Shown: in pieces, positions 1-7,456 of the stretch
Numbering within the stretch: position 1 is the stretch's first letter
How the letters are laid out: each line of letters begins with the position of its first letter
NCBI GenBank assembly: GCA_023421075.1
Contig: JAEZUM010000087.1
Location: 1 to 18,177 of the forward strand
DNA length: 18,177 nt
Direction of reading: 5' to 3'
Source: Bacillota bacterium
GTDB lineage: Bacteria > Bacillota > Clostridia > Lachnospirales > Lachnospiraceae
Position numbers and translations under genes: made by a program
Notes under the pieces: generated by a model
Seen by the model: the letters and a program-made list of their open reading frames with translations, nothing else
Databases searched by the model: none
Told to the model about the DNA's origin: nothing

Positions 1-176
1 TAAATGACGTGACAAAATTTGATTCCGATTTTGACTTGGTTTCCGGTAGATACGTTATAGATGCAAAATCCATTATGGGTATTTTCAGCCTTGACTTATC
101 AAAGAACATTGATTTAAACATTCATAGTGAGGATGATGGCATCCTTGCAGTATTAAAGCCTTACATTGTTGAATAA
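1..176 (+). CDS. HPr-like phosphocarrier family protein, 3' end only
   Basis: The reading frame is open from base 3 to the TAA at 174-176 and gives the last 57 residues of a small protein whose start lies outside the window. The stretch reading SGRYVIDAKSIMGIFSLDL matches the region of HPr proteins around the regulatory serine (the S of KSIMG), followed by a C-terminal half of HPr-like length. The segment that would carry the phosphorylated histidine is missing, so I cannot tell whether this is a working PTS phosphocarrier or one of the HPr-like paralogues found in Clostridia. It is the only protein gene on the plus strand, and it ends 15 bp before an intrinsic terminator. It converges on thiI. 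Confidence 0.75.
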   Translation, partial: NDVTKFDSDFDLVSGRYVIDAKSIMGIFSLDLSKNIDLNIHSEDDGILAVLKPYIVE

Positions 177-190
177 TTGATGCTTTTTAT

Positions 191-222
191 GGAGGTTGTC
201 TGATAAGACAACCTCCATTTTT
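191..222 (+). terminator. Rho-independent terminator of the HPr-like gene
   Basis: A perfect 11-bp stem (GGAGGTTGTCT at 191-201 with AGACAACCTCC at 206-216) closes on the 4-nt loop GATA and is followed by ATTTTTAT. The T-rich tail lies only on the plus-strand side, so it serves the HPr-like gene. Confidence 0.88.
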
Positions 223-223
223 A

Positions 224-361
224 TACCAGTTCAGCCATGCAGATGTTCAATATGATATGCTGGAAAGCTTGCTTTCCCATGCATATCATATGAACATCTG
301 TAAGGCACTCTGCCTAAGCGAGATGTAGCGAAGCGAAATCGAGCTTATGGCTGAACTGGTA
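224..361. repeat. Palindromic MITE-like element with terminal inverted repeats
   Basis: A 138-bp segment is bounded by perfect 15-nt inverted repeats, TACCAGTTCAGCCAT at 224-238 and ATGGCTGAACTGGTA at 347-361. Inside is a second long stem: the arm at 240-260 (CAGATGTTCAATATGATATGC) pairs with 281-300 with one bulged base, and is capped by GGAAAGC-TT-GCTTTCC at 262-277. No reading frame of note lies within it. The ends start and finish with TA, as expected if TA were the duplicated target, but this cannot be separated from the palindrome itself. It lies between two convergent genes, 8 bp past the plus-strand terminator stem and 15 bp from the thiI stop codon. Its right end recurs at 4073-4106. 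I infer a non-autonomous repeat or structured intergenic element. Confidence 0.7.
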
Positions 362-376
362 CAAAGTCCTATTCCT

Positions 377-1552
377 TTATTTCACATGAATTATCTCAAC
401 CGTATCTAATGCAGTACCGATTAATTCTGAAATCTTCTCATCCAGCTTCTCTTCCGATTTTCTGATTACCTTAATACTGGGTTTGGTTACCGGGTGCTTT
501 GCCACAAAGATGGTACAGCAATCCTCGAAGGGCTGAATGGAGGTCTCAAAGGTATCAATTTCTTTCGCTATCTCCACAATATCCTTCTTATCAAAGGCAA
601 TCAACGGGCGATAAACGGGCATTGTACATACCTCGTTGGTAGCAGCTAAGCTCTGCATGGTCTGGCTTGCAACCTGACCGAGACTCTCTCCGGTAATCAA
701 TCCGAGACATCCTTCGTCCTCTGCCAATTTCTCTGCAATCTTCATCATATATCGTCTCATGATAATGGTCAGCTCTTCATGAGGGCACTGATCATAGATG
801 TAGAGTTGAATATCGGTAAAATTAACGACGAATAATTTCATTGGTCCTGTGTACTTTGAGACCTTTTGTGCCAATTCCACAACCTTCTGCTTGGCACGAT
901 CGCTGGTATACGGCGGAGCATGAAAATAGGTTGCCGCCAGTGAAACACCTCGCTTTGACAGCATATAACCGGCAACCGGGCTATCAATGCCGCCGGATAA
1001 CAAAAGCATCGCCTTACCGTTACAGCCAACAGGCATACCGCCCAGACCGGGAATAACGATGGAATACACGTAGCATTTGGTTCTGACCTCAACCGTAACA
1101 CGTACACTAGGTTCGTGAACATCAACCTTTAATTCCGGAAAACGCTTTAATAAATAAGCACCCATCTCAATACAGATCTCAGGAGAGGTATAGAAATAAT
1201 TCTTATCTGCTCGTTTTGCTTCTACCTTAAAGGTGAAATGACGGTCAGGATACATCATCTCTACATAATCACCGACACCTTTTGTAAGTATCTCCCATTC
1301 CGAACTCTCTATGACTGCCACAGGGCAGATGGAAGAGATTCCGAACACCTTCTTTAACGCCGATACCGTCTCTTCATAATCGTAACCCTCCGGGCACTCT
1401 ACAAAGATCCTTCCCTGCTCCTTGCTAACTTCATATTCACCCAGTGATCTGAGTGAATCCTTAATACGGTCACGTAAGGCATTCTCAAATATAAAACGAT
1501 TGTTGCCCTTCAAACCGATTTCTGCATACTTTATTAAAAAAGCTTTAAACAT
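377..1552 (-). CDS. thiI: tRNA 4-thiouridine synthetase ThiI (tRNA sulfurtransferase)
   Basis: ThiI adenylates U8 of tRNA and inserts sulfur to form 4-thiouridine; in some bacteria it also helps make the thiazole of thiamine. The 391-residue protein has the expected order: an N-terminal ferredoxin-like region, a THUMP domain to about residue 165, and a PP-loop ATP pyrophosphatase domain with SGGIDSPVA at 186-194 and HAPPYTSDRA at 211-220. There is no C-terminal rhodanese domain, as in Bacillus and unlike the longer E. coli enzyme. Start ATG at 1552 is preceded by GGAGG. It lies 85 bp downstream of a cysteine desulfurase gene on the same strand, which is the likely sulfur donor. No U-tract terminator follows; the palindromic element at 224-361 begins 15 bp past the stop. 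Confidence 0.95.
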   Translation of the reverse strand: MFKAFLIKYAEIGLKGNNRFIFENALRDRIKDSLRSLGEYEVSKEQGRIFVECPEGYDYEETVSALKKVFGISSICPVAVIESSEWEILTKGVGDYVEMMYPDRHFTFKVEAKRADKNYFYTSPEICIEMGAYLLKRFPELKVDVHEPSVRVTVEVRTKCYVYSIVIPGLGGMPVGCNGKAMLLLSGGIDSPVAGYMLSKRGVSLAATYFHAPPYTSDRAKQKVVELAQKVSKYTGPMKLFVVNFTDIQLYIYDQCPHEELTIIMRRYMMKIAEKLAEDEGCLGLITGESLGQVASQTMQSLAATNEVCTMPVYRPLIAFDKKDIVEIAKEIDTFETSIQPFEDCCTIFVAKHPVTKPSIKVIRKSEEKLDEKISELIGTALDTVEIIHVK

Positions 1553-1637
1553 CTTTCCTCCATCTACGTGTATTTACACGCCATCTCAAATCGTATCTTT
1601 CATGGATCGATCCATGGATCGAATTTCTCTTGTTCTT

Positions 1638-2828
1638 CTATCTCTTACGGGTATACCTTCTTAGGGTCGGTAATAACTCCCTGATCTGTTCCAGAGTATA
1701 ATCAATTTCTTCCTCGGTTGTCATGCTTGACATCGAGAAACGAAGTGTAGAATCCATCAATTCCTTTGCCATCCCAATCGCTGTTAACGTAACACTCGGT
1801 GTCGGATGGTGGGAGCTGCAAGCCGAGCCGGAGGATACAAAAACGCCTTTATCCTCTAACGCATGAAGAAACACCTCACTGCGTACACCGCGAAAAGATA
1901 CACTCATAATATGAGGAGCAGTCTGTCGCAGCAATTCTATCGGATAATCCGGTGTGCATCCTTCCGGTACTCCATTGATGGTAACATCCTCTAAGCAACA
2001 AACCTCTCGGAGAAACCTTTGCTTCAACAGATACATTCGTTCTGTCTTAAGGTCAAAGTCCTCATAAAGCTCTGCTACTGCTTGTCCCAAGCCGGCAATA
2101 GCCGGAACATTCTCTGTACCCGAGCGAAGCCCTCTCTGATGTCCGCCTCCAAAAAGAATCGGATTTATCTTCACCTTATCGCTGACATAAAGAGCACCGA
2201 TGCCTTTGGGTCCATGAATCTTATGTCCGCTGAAGGATAAGAGATCAATTCCCTCTCTTTTCGGATAGATACGGTATTTCCCGAAAGCCTGTACCGCATC
2301 CACATGTATGATTAAATCCTTTTTTCTATTTTTAAGCTCTTTACAGAGCTCCGGAATCTCTTGTACCGATCCTATTTCATTGTTCACATACATCAGAGAT
2401 ACCATCAAAGTATTCTCCTTGACCAGCTCAAATAGCTTCTCCTTAATCAGTTTGCCATGTGCATCCACCGGTGCAAAGCTGATCTCGAAGCCCATTTCCT
2501 CCAGATGTACCAGAGGCTGATGTACGGAAGGGTGTTCAATCCTGGTGGTAATTATGTGATTACCCCGACGCTTATTGGCTAAGGCAGTCCCGATCAAAGC
2601 AAGGTTATTCGCTTCCGTTCCTCCAGAGGTAAAAAGAATTTCCTTGGGTTCCACCTTCAGACTTGTCGCAATAATAGAGGAAGCTTCCTTCATATATAGC
2701 TCTGCTTTCACACCAAGACGGTGCATGGAAGAAGGATTCCCGTAATCCTCATACATCGCTTGTACCAGCTTATCACGGACACCTTCACTCACTTTCGTTG
2801 TAGCTGAATTATCTAAATATATCTCCAT
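1638..2828 (-). CDS. Cysteine desulfurase, NifS/IscS family (NifZ-like partner of ThiI)
   Basis: This is a PLP enzyme that takes sulfur from cysteine as a persulfide and passes it to an acceptor. The 396-residue protein starts with the family signature YLDNSATT and carries TSGGTEANN (67-75), His99 in the cofactor region, the PLP-binding lysine in SFSGHKIHGPKG (Lys203), the RSGTEN motif, and the persulfide cysteine in SSGSACSS (Cys337). It is the first gene of a pair with thiI. In B. subtilis the desulfurase NifZ is encoded next to ThiI and serves 4-thiouridine synthesis, so I infer the same role here rather than general Fe-S assembly; no IscU/SufU gene is nearby. The ATG at 2828 has an AAGGATGG-like site 8 nt upstream. 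A promoter is visible at 2881-2909. Confidence 0.93.
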   Translation of the reverse strand: MEIYLDNSATTKVSEGVRDKLVQAMYEDYGNPSSMHRLGVKAELYMKEASSIIATSLKVEPKEILFTSGGTEANNLALIGTALANKRRGNHIITTRIEHPSVHQPLVHLEEMGFEISFAPVDAHGKLIKEKLFELVKENTLMVSLMYVNNEIGSVQEIPELCKELKNRKKDLIIHVDAVQAFGKYRIYPKREGIDLLSFSGHKIHGPKGIGALYVSDKVKINPILFGGGHQRGLRSGTENVPAIAGLGQAVAELYEDFDLKTERMYLLKQRFLREVCCLEDVTINGVPEGCTPDYPIELLRQTAPHIMSVSFRGVRSEVFLHALEDKGVFVSSGSACSSHHPTPSVTLTAIGMAKELMDSTLRFSMSSMTTEEEIDYTLEQIRELLPTLRRYTRKR

Positions 2829-2880
2829 TCCTATTCCATCCTTGCAATATCATTCGGTGCCAGACGCACCTACGTTAACT

Positions 2881-2909
2881 AGTATACCACATCTATCCAT
2901 AATTATGAA
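2881..2909 (-). promoter_or_regulatory. Sigma-A-like promoter of the desulfurase-thiI operon
   Basis: On the minus strand TTCATA (2904-2909) is followed after 17 nt by TATACT (2881-2886), with TGG directly before it, an extended -10. Transcription would start near 2875, leaving a leader of about 46 nt that contains a small hairpin (GGTGC at 2856-2860 with GCACC at 2866-2870 as written on the plus strand). No terminator separates this promoter from the M23 gene upstream, so read-through is possible. Confidence 0.6.
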
Positions 2910-2915
2910 AGACAT

Positions 2916-3884
2916 TTATTTCATATCGTCCTCTTCATGGTCAGTCCCGGAAAGTCCACGATAAAGTGGCCTGTTTTTCTCGATGAGTTTCAATACGCTA
3001 TAGGGATTCACACTTAATTCACCGGCCTCAGTCTGAACGTAGATTCCAAGATGCAGATGTACGTCGAATTGGCCAATGGTTCCTTCTTTACCATATCCGC
3101 TGTCCCCCATAAAACCCAAGAGCTGACCGGCCAGAACCTCATCTCCCTCTTTCATACCCTCTGCGTAGGAGGCAAGATGAGCATAGTAGAAATATCCACC
3201 GGAAGAAGAACGTATTCCGATCCGATATCCTCCCTGCTCGAGCCAGCCTATCTTCTCAATAACTCCTTCGGTTATACTGATAATCGGATAGAAACCGCGA
3301 ATATTGTTCTTCGCCATAATGTCACAGCCTTCATGTCTTCGCTTCCCTCCATAACTGCGAAGCTCACTCCAGGTATCTACATAGGTGATATCTTCATTAT
3401 CTCCTGCAAGCTTTGGAACAGGGAAATATCTTATATCATTAAGAACCGCTTTATAATATCCACAAAGTCTCCGATACCCTGAGGAAGCCGATATTTGTGG
3501 AAGACATTTCATAAATACTGTTTCATCAATAAGGTTATTCTCCATTAAATCAAATTCTTTTGCAAGCATGCTAAAGGTCAGATAAGTAATCGGATCAACT
3601 CCGTTTGCTTGTTCAAGAACCGGGTATTTTGAGAATAGTTTGCTTATCCTCTGCTGCGCTATATCAAAGCTCTCCTTGGAAAGCTTCATTTCCCGGAACG
3701 CATCATAATTAATCCCTCTATGCTCAATATCTTGTACCAGCTGCTGTGACGACAGTTTATTTAACGAAAAGCCGGTAACAAAAAGAAATGGAAGCAAAAG
3801 AAGTAATATGATTAACTGATCAAAGTAACCATAATTAATCCGATATCTTATCCAATTCGTTCTACTATTCCTTGCTTGCCCCAT
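2916..3884 (-). CDS. Membrane-anchored M23 family metallopeptidase (LytM-like)
   Basis: This is a probable peptidoglycan endopeptidase outside the membrane. The 322-residue protein has a short basic cytoplasmic tail, one membrane segment at about 23-40, an extracellular region of unknown fold to about residue 165, and a C-terminal LytM/M23 domain. The zinc and catalytic residues of an active M23 enzyme are present: His184 and Asp188 (HEGCD), His236 (YYAHL), and His276/His278 in HLHLG. It is therefore not one of the degenerate SpoIIQ-type members. The ATG at 3884 has a GGAG site 12 nt upstream, a wide spacing, and that site lies inside an inverted repeat at 3897-3942. It follows the LCP gene on the same strand, which also points to envelope work. 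Cutting specificity cannot be read from the sequence. Confidence 0.87.
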   Translation of the reverse strand: MGQARNSRTNWIRYRINYGYFDQLIILLLLLPFLFVTGFSLNKLSSQQLVQDIEHRGINYDAFREMKLSKESFDIAQQRISKLFSKYPVLEQANGVDPITYLTFSMLAKEFDLMENNLIDETVFMKCLPQISASSGYRRLCGYYKAVLNDIRYFPVPKLAGDNEDITYVDTWSELRSYGGKRRHEGCDIMAKNNIRGFYPIISITEGVIEKIGWLEQGGYRIGIRSSSGGYFYYAHLASYAEGMKEGDEVLAGQLLGFMGDSGYGKEGTIGQFDVHLHLGIYVQTEAGELSVNPYSVLKLIEKNRPLYRGLSGTDHEEDDMK

Positions 3885-3896
3885 ACTTTACTCACG

Positions 3897-3942
3897 CTCC
3901 GATCATAATTGCAGGACAAATAATTATATGTCCCAATCGGAG
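3897..3942 (-). promoter_or_regulatory. Nested inverted repeat over the -10-like box and RBS of the M23 gene
   Basis: Plus-strand CTCCGAT (3897-3903) pairs with ATCGGAG (3936-3942), and inside it GGACA (3914-3918) pairs with TGTCC (3929-3933). On the minus strand the inner repeat frames a perfect TATAAT, and the outer arm nearest the gene contains the only GGAG ribosome binding site of the M23 gene. A weak -35 candidate (TTATAA) lies 17 nt upstream of the TATAAT. The structure could be an operator over the promoter, or a leader hairpin hiding the ribosome binding site if transcription starts further up. Both readings are inference. Confidence 0.4.
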
Positions 3943-3982
3943 GGTTTATAACTTATCATAACGAAGAACGGCTTTGCATGAG

Positions 3983-4106
3983 TCAAGTGCATACAGACAA
4001 CCTTTGCAAGCTGTCTGATGCACTTGATTATGTGATAACTTATTTCAAGTACTAATTTGGTGACATTTCAGAATGAAGTGAAATTCAGCTTATGGCTGAG
4101 TTGTTA
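3983..4106. repeat. Second, diverged palindromic element overlapping the LCP gene end
   Basis: A long hairpin (TCAAGTGCATACAGACA at 3983-3999 with TGTCTGATGCACTTGA at 4012-4027, one bulged base) is followed by about 45 bp of linker and then a 34-nt stretch at 4073-4106. That stretch matches the right end of the element at 224-361 at 26 of 34 positions; 13 bases (AGCTTATGGCTGA) are identical and six of the eight differences are transitions. The layout, hairpin then linker then conserved end, is the same as in the first element. A degenerate partner for the conserved end may exist near 3946-3960 but is too weak to claim. Read on the minus strand, the conserved end contains CAGCCATAA, which encodes the last two residues and the stop of the LCP protein. 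Confidence 0.55.
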
Positions 4107-5625
4107 CCTGATTTTCGGTCGTAGAATTTCCTGTCTCCTCACCAAAGATGAAGTTATGCAGAACCTTCACATTTTCCTGCAGATCCGGGATTAATACATC
4201 CATGCCGCGAACCTTAACGTTGTCTGTAAAGGTACCATCCGCCGGAATTCTTAATTGCGAGATTTCCATGGTTCCCATTTCGATAAAGTTGTTCAACAGT
4301 AGTTCAAAATTCTTACTGTCTATATCCGTAGTAATCATCGGAAGTACATTAATCATCATGGTAGCCAACTCAACCTTGCTTTTGGTCTTATACTTATCAA
4401 ATATTGCGTTCAGTACAATACGATGTCTGTCGGTACGTCCATAATCATTGTTATTACCGGTGATGGTAGCTCTCTTACGCACCCTGGAATAACCCAAAAC
4501 CTGATTACCGTTCATGAGCTGTTTTCCTTCTGTAACATTACGATACTGAGGCTTAGAGATATAATTTGTGGAATTCAAATATCTGGCCTCTCCTGCGGTT
4601 AAGGTTAACTCTAATCCACCAAGCTTATCAATGATCTTCTCGAAATTCTCAAAATTAACCATGACACAGCCATCTAACTGAATATCAAAATTTAAAGCGA
4701 TGGTCTCATACATTAAATCCAGACCGCCTCTTTCATAAGCAGTATTCAATTTATTATCCTTGTAGCCGGGAATTTGAACCAGGGTATCACGCATCAGTGA
4801 TGTTAACATCAGCTTATTCGTTATGGTATTCATGGTAGCTATAACGATAACATCGGTTCTACCTCTTCCCTGACCGGAACCAATTGCCTCTTCACCCAGT
4901 AAAAGAATATTATAGACACCCTCAACATGTTTTCCATCACCGGGATGCTCCGGCCAAATAATGGTGTTGGGATCCACTTCCTCCGCGTCGGATGCCAGAT
5001 CCTCCTCATCCAGATAATCCACATCCTCAACAGCTTCAACATTTTCTTCAAAATTACCGGTCCAGGTAGACCATATAGTACCGGTCAGGTTTAGCCCCAT
5101 CTTTAAGAGAATCTGATTACCGGGCTTCGTAAAGCCGAAGAAAAAAGCAAATCCAATAAAACATAGCATAGCAAGAGTTACGCCATTGCGAATTCTCATA
5201 AATCGCTGCCATTTCTGTTCCTTTTTGCAATCCGGGTTATTTGTCTGATCCATCTCCTCACAAATCTGACGAGCCAGGGCTTCATTGATTCCGTTTAATT
5301 CTTCCTCAATGTCGTCCTCGGATATCTGACGAAAGGAAACACTTCTGTCTGAAAAATCAACCGCATCATTGTGTACTTCTGCATCTTGGTAGTTTTCCAT
5401 TGTTGCAGCCGGCTCTTCAATAATCTCATGTACTGCATCAGTAACCTCGGATGGAGTTCCCGTAACCGCCTGCTCTTCCTCCGCGATACGCTCCGTATCA
5501 ATCGTATTGCTTGGCGTCTCAACATTCGTTTGACCGAAAGCCATCTCAATATTCTTATAAAAATTTTCATTAAATTCCGGATCATTATCGAAATCGAATG
5601 TTGAATTTACTTCATCCTTATCCAT
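4090..5625 (-). CDS. LytR-Cps2A-Psr (LCP) family cell-envelope glycopolymer ligase
   Basis: LCP proteins move undecaprenyl-linked glycopolymers such as teichoic acid or capsule onto peptidoglycan, outside the membrane. The 511-residue protein has a cytoplasmic tail of about 147 residues, one membrane segment at 148-166, an acidic linker, and the LCP domain at about 237-411. Conserved charged residues of the active site are visible: GRTD (255-258), LMRDT with Arg279-Asp280, a YSRVRKR segment at 379-385, and GRTDRHR (396-402). The cytoplasmic tail is unusually long and rich in Asp and Glu. Start ATG at 5625 has AGGAG 7 nt upstream. It sits 74 bp after pepD with no clear terminator or promoter between, so it may be co-transcribed. 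Its last codons lie in a repeat element. Confidence 0.92.
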   Translation of the reverse strand: MDKDEVNSTFDFDNDPEFNENFYKNIEMAFGQTNVETPSNTIDTERIAEEEQAVTGTPSEVTDAVHEIIEEPAATMENYQDAEVHNDAVDFSDRSVSFRQISEDDIEEELNGINEALARQICEEMDQTNNPDCKKEQKWQRFMRIRNGVTLAMLCFIGFAFFFGFTKPGNQILLKMGLNLTGTIWSTWTGNFEENVEAVEDVDYLDEEDLASDAEEVDPNTIIWPEHPGDGKHVEGVYNILLLGEEAIGSGQGRGRTDVIVIATMNTITNKLMLTSLMRDTLVQIPGYKDNKLNTAYERGGLDLMYETIALNFDIQLDGCVMVNFENFEKIIDKLGGLELTLTAGEARYLNSTNYISKPQYRNVTEGKQLMNGNQVLGYSRVRKRATITGNNNDYGRTDRHRIVLNAIFDKYKTKSKVELATMMINVLPMITTDIDSKNFELLLNNFIEMGTMEISQLRIPADGTFTDNVKVRGMDVLIPDLQENVKVLHNFIFGEETGNSTTENQVTTQP

Positions 5626-5699
5626 CTTTTTTCTCCTAATAAATATAAAAGCTTATTTGGAAGCTTGTTCCCCTTGTTTATCATTACTGACCGCAATCA

Positions 5700-7166
5700 T
5701 TATGCTTTGATTTTCCCCTGAACCGTTTTCTCAAGCAACTGATATACACGAATGGTCGAAGGAATATTTAGTTTCTCTTCAACCGTATGCACATGAAACA
5801 TATCCGGTCCGATGGAAATCGCATCAATACCGGGAAGCTTCTCGCTAATGATACCACATTCCAGACCGGCATGAATTGCCTCTACTCTCATCTCTTTACC
5901 GGTACTCTCTGAATATAATCTTTTATAGTGCTCGCGAAGTAAGGAATCCGGTTTATATTCCCAACCCGGATATTCTGCGTACTCACTGAACTCTCCTCCC
6001 AGAAAGCTGATCATATAATTCAGTTGATTACTCATATAATGCTTATAATTATAAAGTGAGCTACGGATTGCATCCGTAAACAACACATGATCTTCCTCTG
6101 TATTAAAGATACCCAGGTTTAAGGAGCTTTCCACCAGTCCCGGAATATGAGAGCTCATTACCTGAACACCGTTTGGCATATTCACTAACATGAACAACAT
6201 TTTCTCAAAGGATACCGGATGCAACACCTGGAAGGTTCCTTCCTCCAGCTCCTCCAGCTCATAGCTCAAATCCGGCTCGCTTGCGGAGAATTCCTGCTGA
6301 TAGCCCTTCATCAGCGTTGCGATGCCTTCTCTTATCGCTAAGTATTTTTCCTTACTGTCTCCTTCCAAAAGAAGCTCTGCTTCTGCTTCTCTCGGTATAA
6401 CATTGTCCTTAAACCCGCCTTGCATACGAATCAAAGCGAACTCGTTCGTCTCACGAAGTTCAAAAAGAAGTCTTCCGAGGAGTTTCGGTGCATTGGCTCT
6501 ATTCTTAATAATATCGGTACCGGAGTGACCACCCTGCATACCGCCTAGACTTAGCTTAATTCTCTTACCGGTTGCTTCAGTCCTTTGAATCGGAAGTGTA
6601 CAATTGCAGCGCATACCACCGGCACAGCTGGTTAAAACGCAGTCCTCCTCCTCTGAATCTAAATTAATCAGATATTTACCTTTCAGCTGGGAAAGATCGA
6701 GTGCTTTTGCACCGTTTAGACCCATTTCCTCATCCGTTGTAATGATTGCTTCCAACCTGGGATGTTCCAGGGCTTCATCCGACAACATTGCCAGGATATA
6801 TGCAACGGCAACACCATTATCTCCACCGAGGGTAGTTCCGTCCGCATGAAGATAATCTCCCTTAACCACCAGCTTAATCCCATCCTTTAAAAAGTCATGG
6901 GTATTCTCCTTAAGCTTTTCACAAACCATATCCATATGGCCTTGTAATATAATAGCAGGCTCCTCTTCATATCCCGGAGTTGCCTCCTTAATCATGATAA
7001 CATTAAATGCTTCGTCCTGTGTATATTGTAACTGATGTTCCTTTGCAAAGGATACAAGGTAGTTGCTTACTGCCTGTTCATTGCCTGAGCCTCTCGGAAT
7101 TGCTGAAATCTCACTAAAATACCGAAATATTCCTTTATAATCTAACTGTTCTAGGGTCTTATCCAT
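5700..7166 (-). CDS. pepD: Aminoacyl-histidine dipeptidase (M20 family, PepD/carnosinase type)
   Basis: This is a cytosolic zinc dipeptidase that cleaves Xaa-His and other dipeptides. I chose the ATG at 7166, giving 488 residues, because the recognisable family N-terminus (LDYKGIFRYFSEISAIPRGSGNE) follows directly and E. coli PepD is 485 residues; the frame stays open to a TTG at 7226. Numbered from that ATG, metal-binding and catalytic residues are His77 and Asp79 (QGHMDM), Asp116 (GGDNG), Glu146-Glu147 (DEEMG), Asp170 (NLDSEEE) and a C-terminal His in FHVHTVEEKL. The dimerisation domain motif GGMQGGHSG is present. The ribosome binding site of this start (AAAGG, 11 nt away) is weak. A promoter lies at 7301-7329. 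No functional link with its neighbours is evident. Confidence 0.93.
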   Translation of the reverse strand: MDKTLEQLDYKGIFRYFSEISAIPRGSGNEQAVSNYLVSFAKEHQLQYTQDEAFNVIMIKEATPGYEEEPAIILQGHMDMVCEKLKENTHDFLKDGIKLVVKGDYLHADGTTLGGDNGVAVAYILAMLSDEALEHPRLEAIITTDEEMGLNGAKALDLSQLKGKYLINLDSEEEDCVLTSCAGGMRCNCTLPIQRTEATGKRIKLSLGGMQGGHSGTDIIKNRANAPKLLGRLLFELRETNEFALIRMQGGFKDNVIPREAEAELLLEGDSKEKYLAIREGIATLMKGYQQEFSASEPDLSYELEELEEGTFQVLHPVSFEKMLFMLVNMPNGVQVMSSHIPGLVESSLNLGIFNTEEDHVLFTDAIRSSLYNYKHYMSNQLNYMISFLGGEFSEYAEYPGWEYKPDSLLREHYKRLYSESTGKEMRVEAIHAGLECGIISEKLPGIDAISIGPDMFHVHTVEEKLNIPSTIRVYQLLEKTVQGKIKA

Positions 7167-7300
7167 CTTAACATTCGCCTTTCTGCTGTATTTTTCTGTG
7201 AAACCGATGAAAGAACCGAGAAGCAATCTCTCTATGTCATAATGAGTATTAGACGAAGGAGATCATTGCCCGGTTCAAGTTATTCACTATCAATATTATT

Positions 7301-7329
7301 ATTTTAGTATTTCTCGTATCGAATGTAAA
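7301..7329 (-). promoter_or_regulatory. Sigma-A-like promoter of pepD
   Basis: On the minus strand TTTACA (7324-7329) is followed after exactly 17 nt by TAAAAT (7301-7306). This would start transcription near 7294 and leave a leader of about 130 nt before the ATG at 7166. It would uncouple pepD from the DUF711 operon upstream. Confidence 0.6.
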
Positions 7330-7401
7330 TACTCTGAAAAAATCTCAGATTTACTATCAACGTCGGTTTATCACTGTATTCTTTCGTATTAAATATTTCA
7401 A

Positions 7402-7436
7402 ACAATAGAAAGCATGCTTCGCGAGTTTTCCATTGT
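7402..7436 (-). terminator. Hairpin after the DUF711 gene, possible weak terminator
   Basis: Plus-strand ACAATAGAAA (7402-7411) pairs with TTTCCATTGT (7427-7436) over 10 bp with one G-U pair in the minus-strand RNA. It lies about 20 bp past the DUF711 stop, where a terminator is expected, but only two T residues follow directly. It could instead be an mRNA 3'-end stabilising structure. Confidence 0.35.
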
Positions 7437-7456
7437 CATGAATCAAAAGCACTTCA

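Noticed and set aside
1602..1615. A 14-bp perfect palindrome ATGGATCGATCCAT between the desulfurase and thiI
   Set aside because: It lies mid-operon, is built from a short GGATCGATCC repetition, and has neither a U-tract nor a promoter context; a role cannot be supported.
7224..7226. TTG at 7224-7226 as the pepD start
   Set aside because: It adds 20 residues before the recognisable family N-terminus, has no good RBS, and the ATG at 7166 gives the usual family length.
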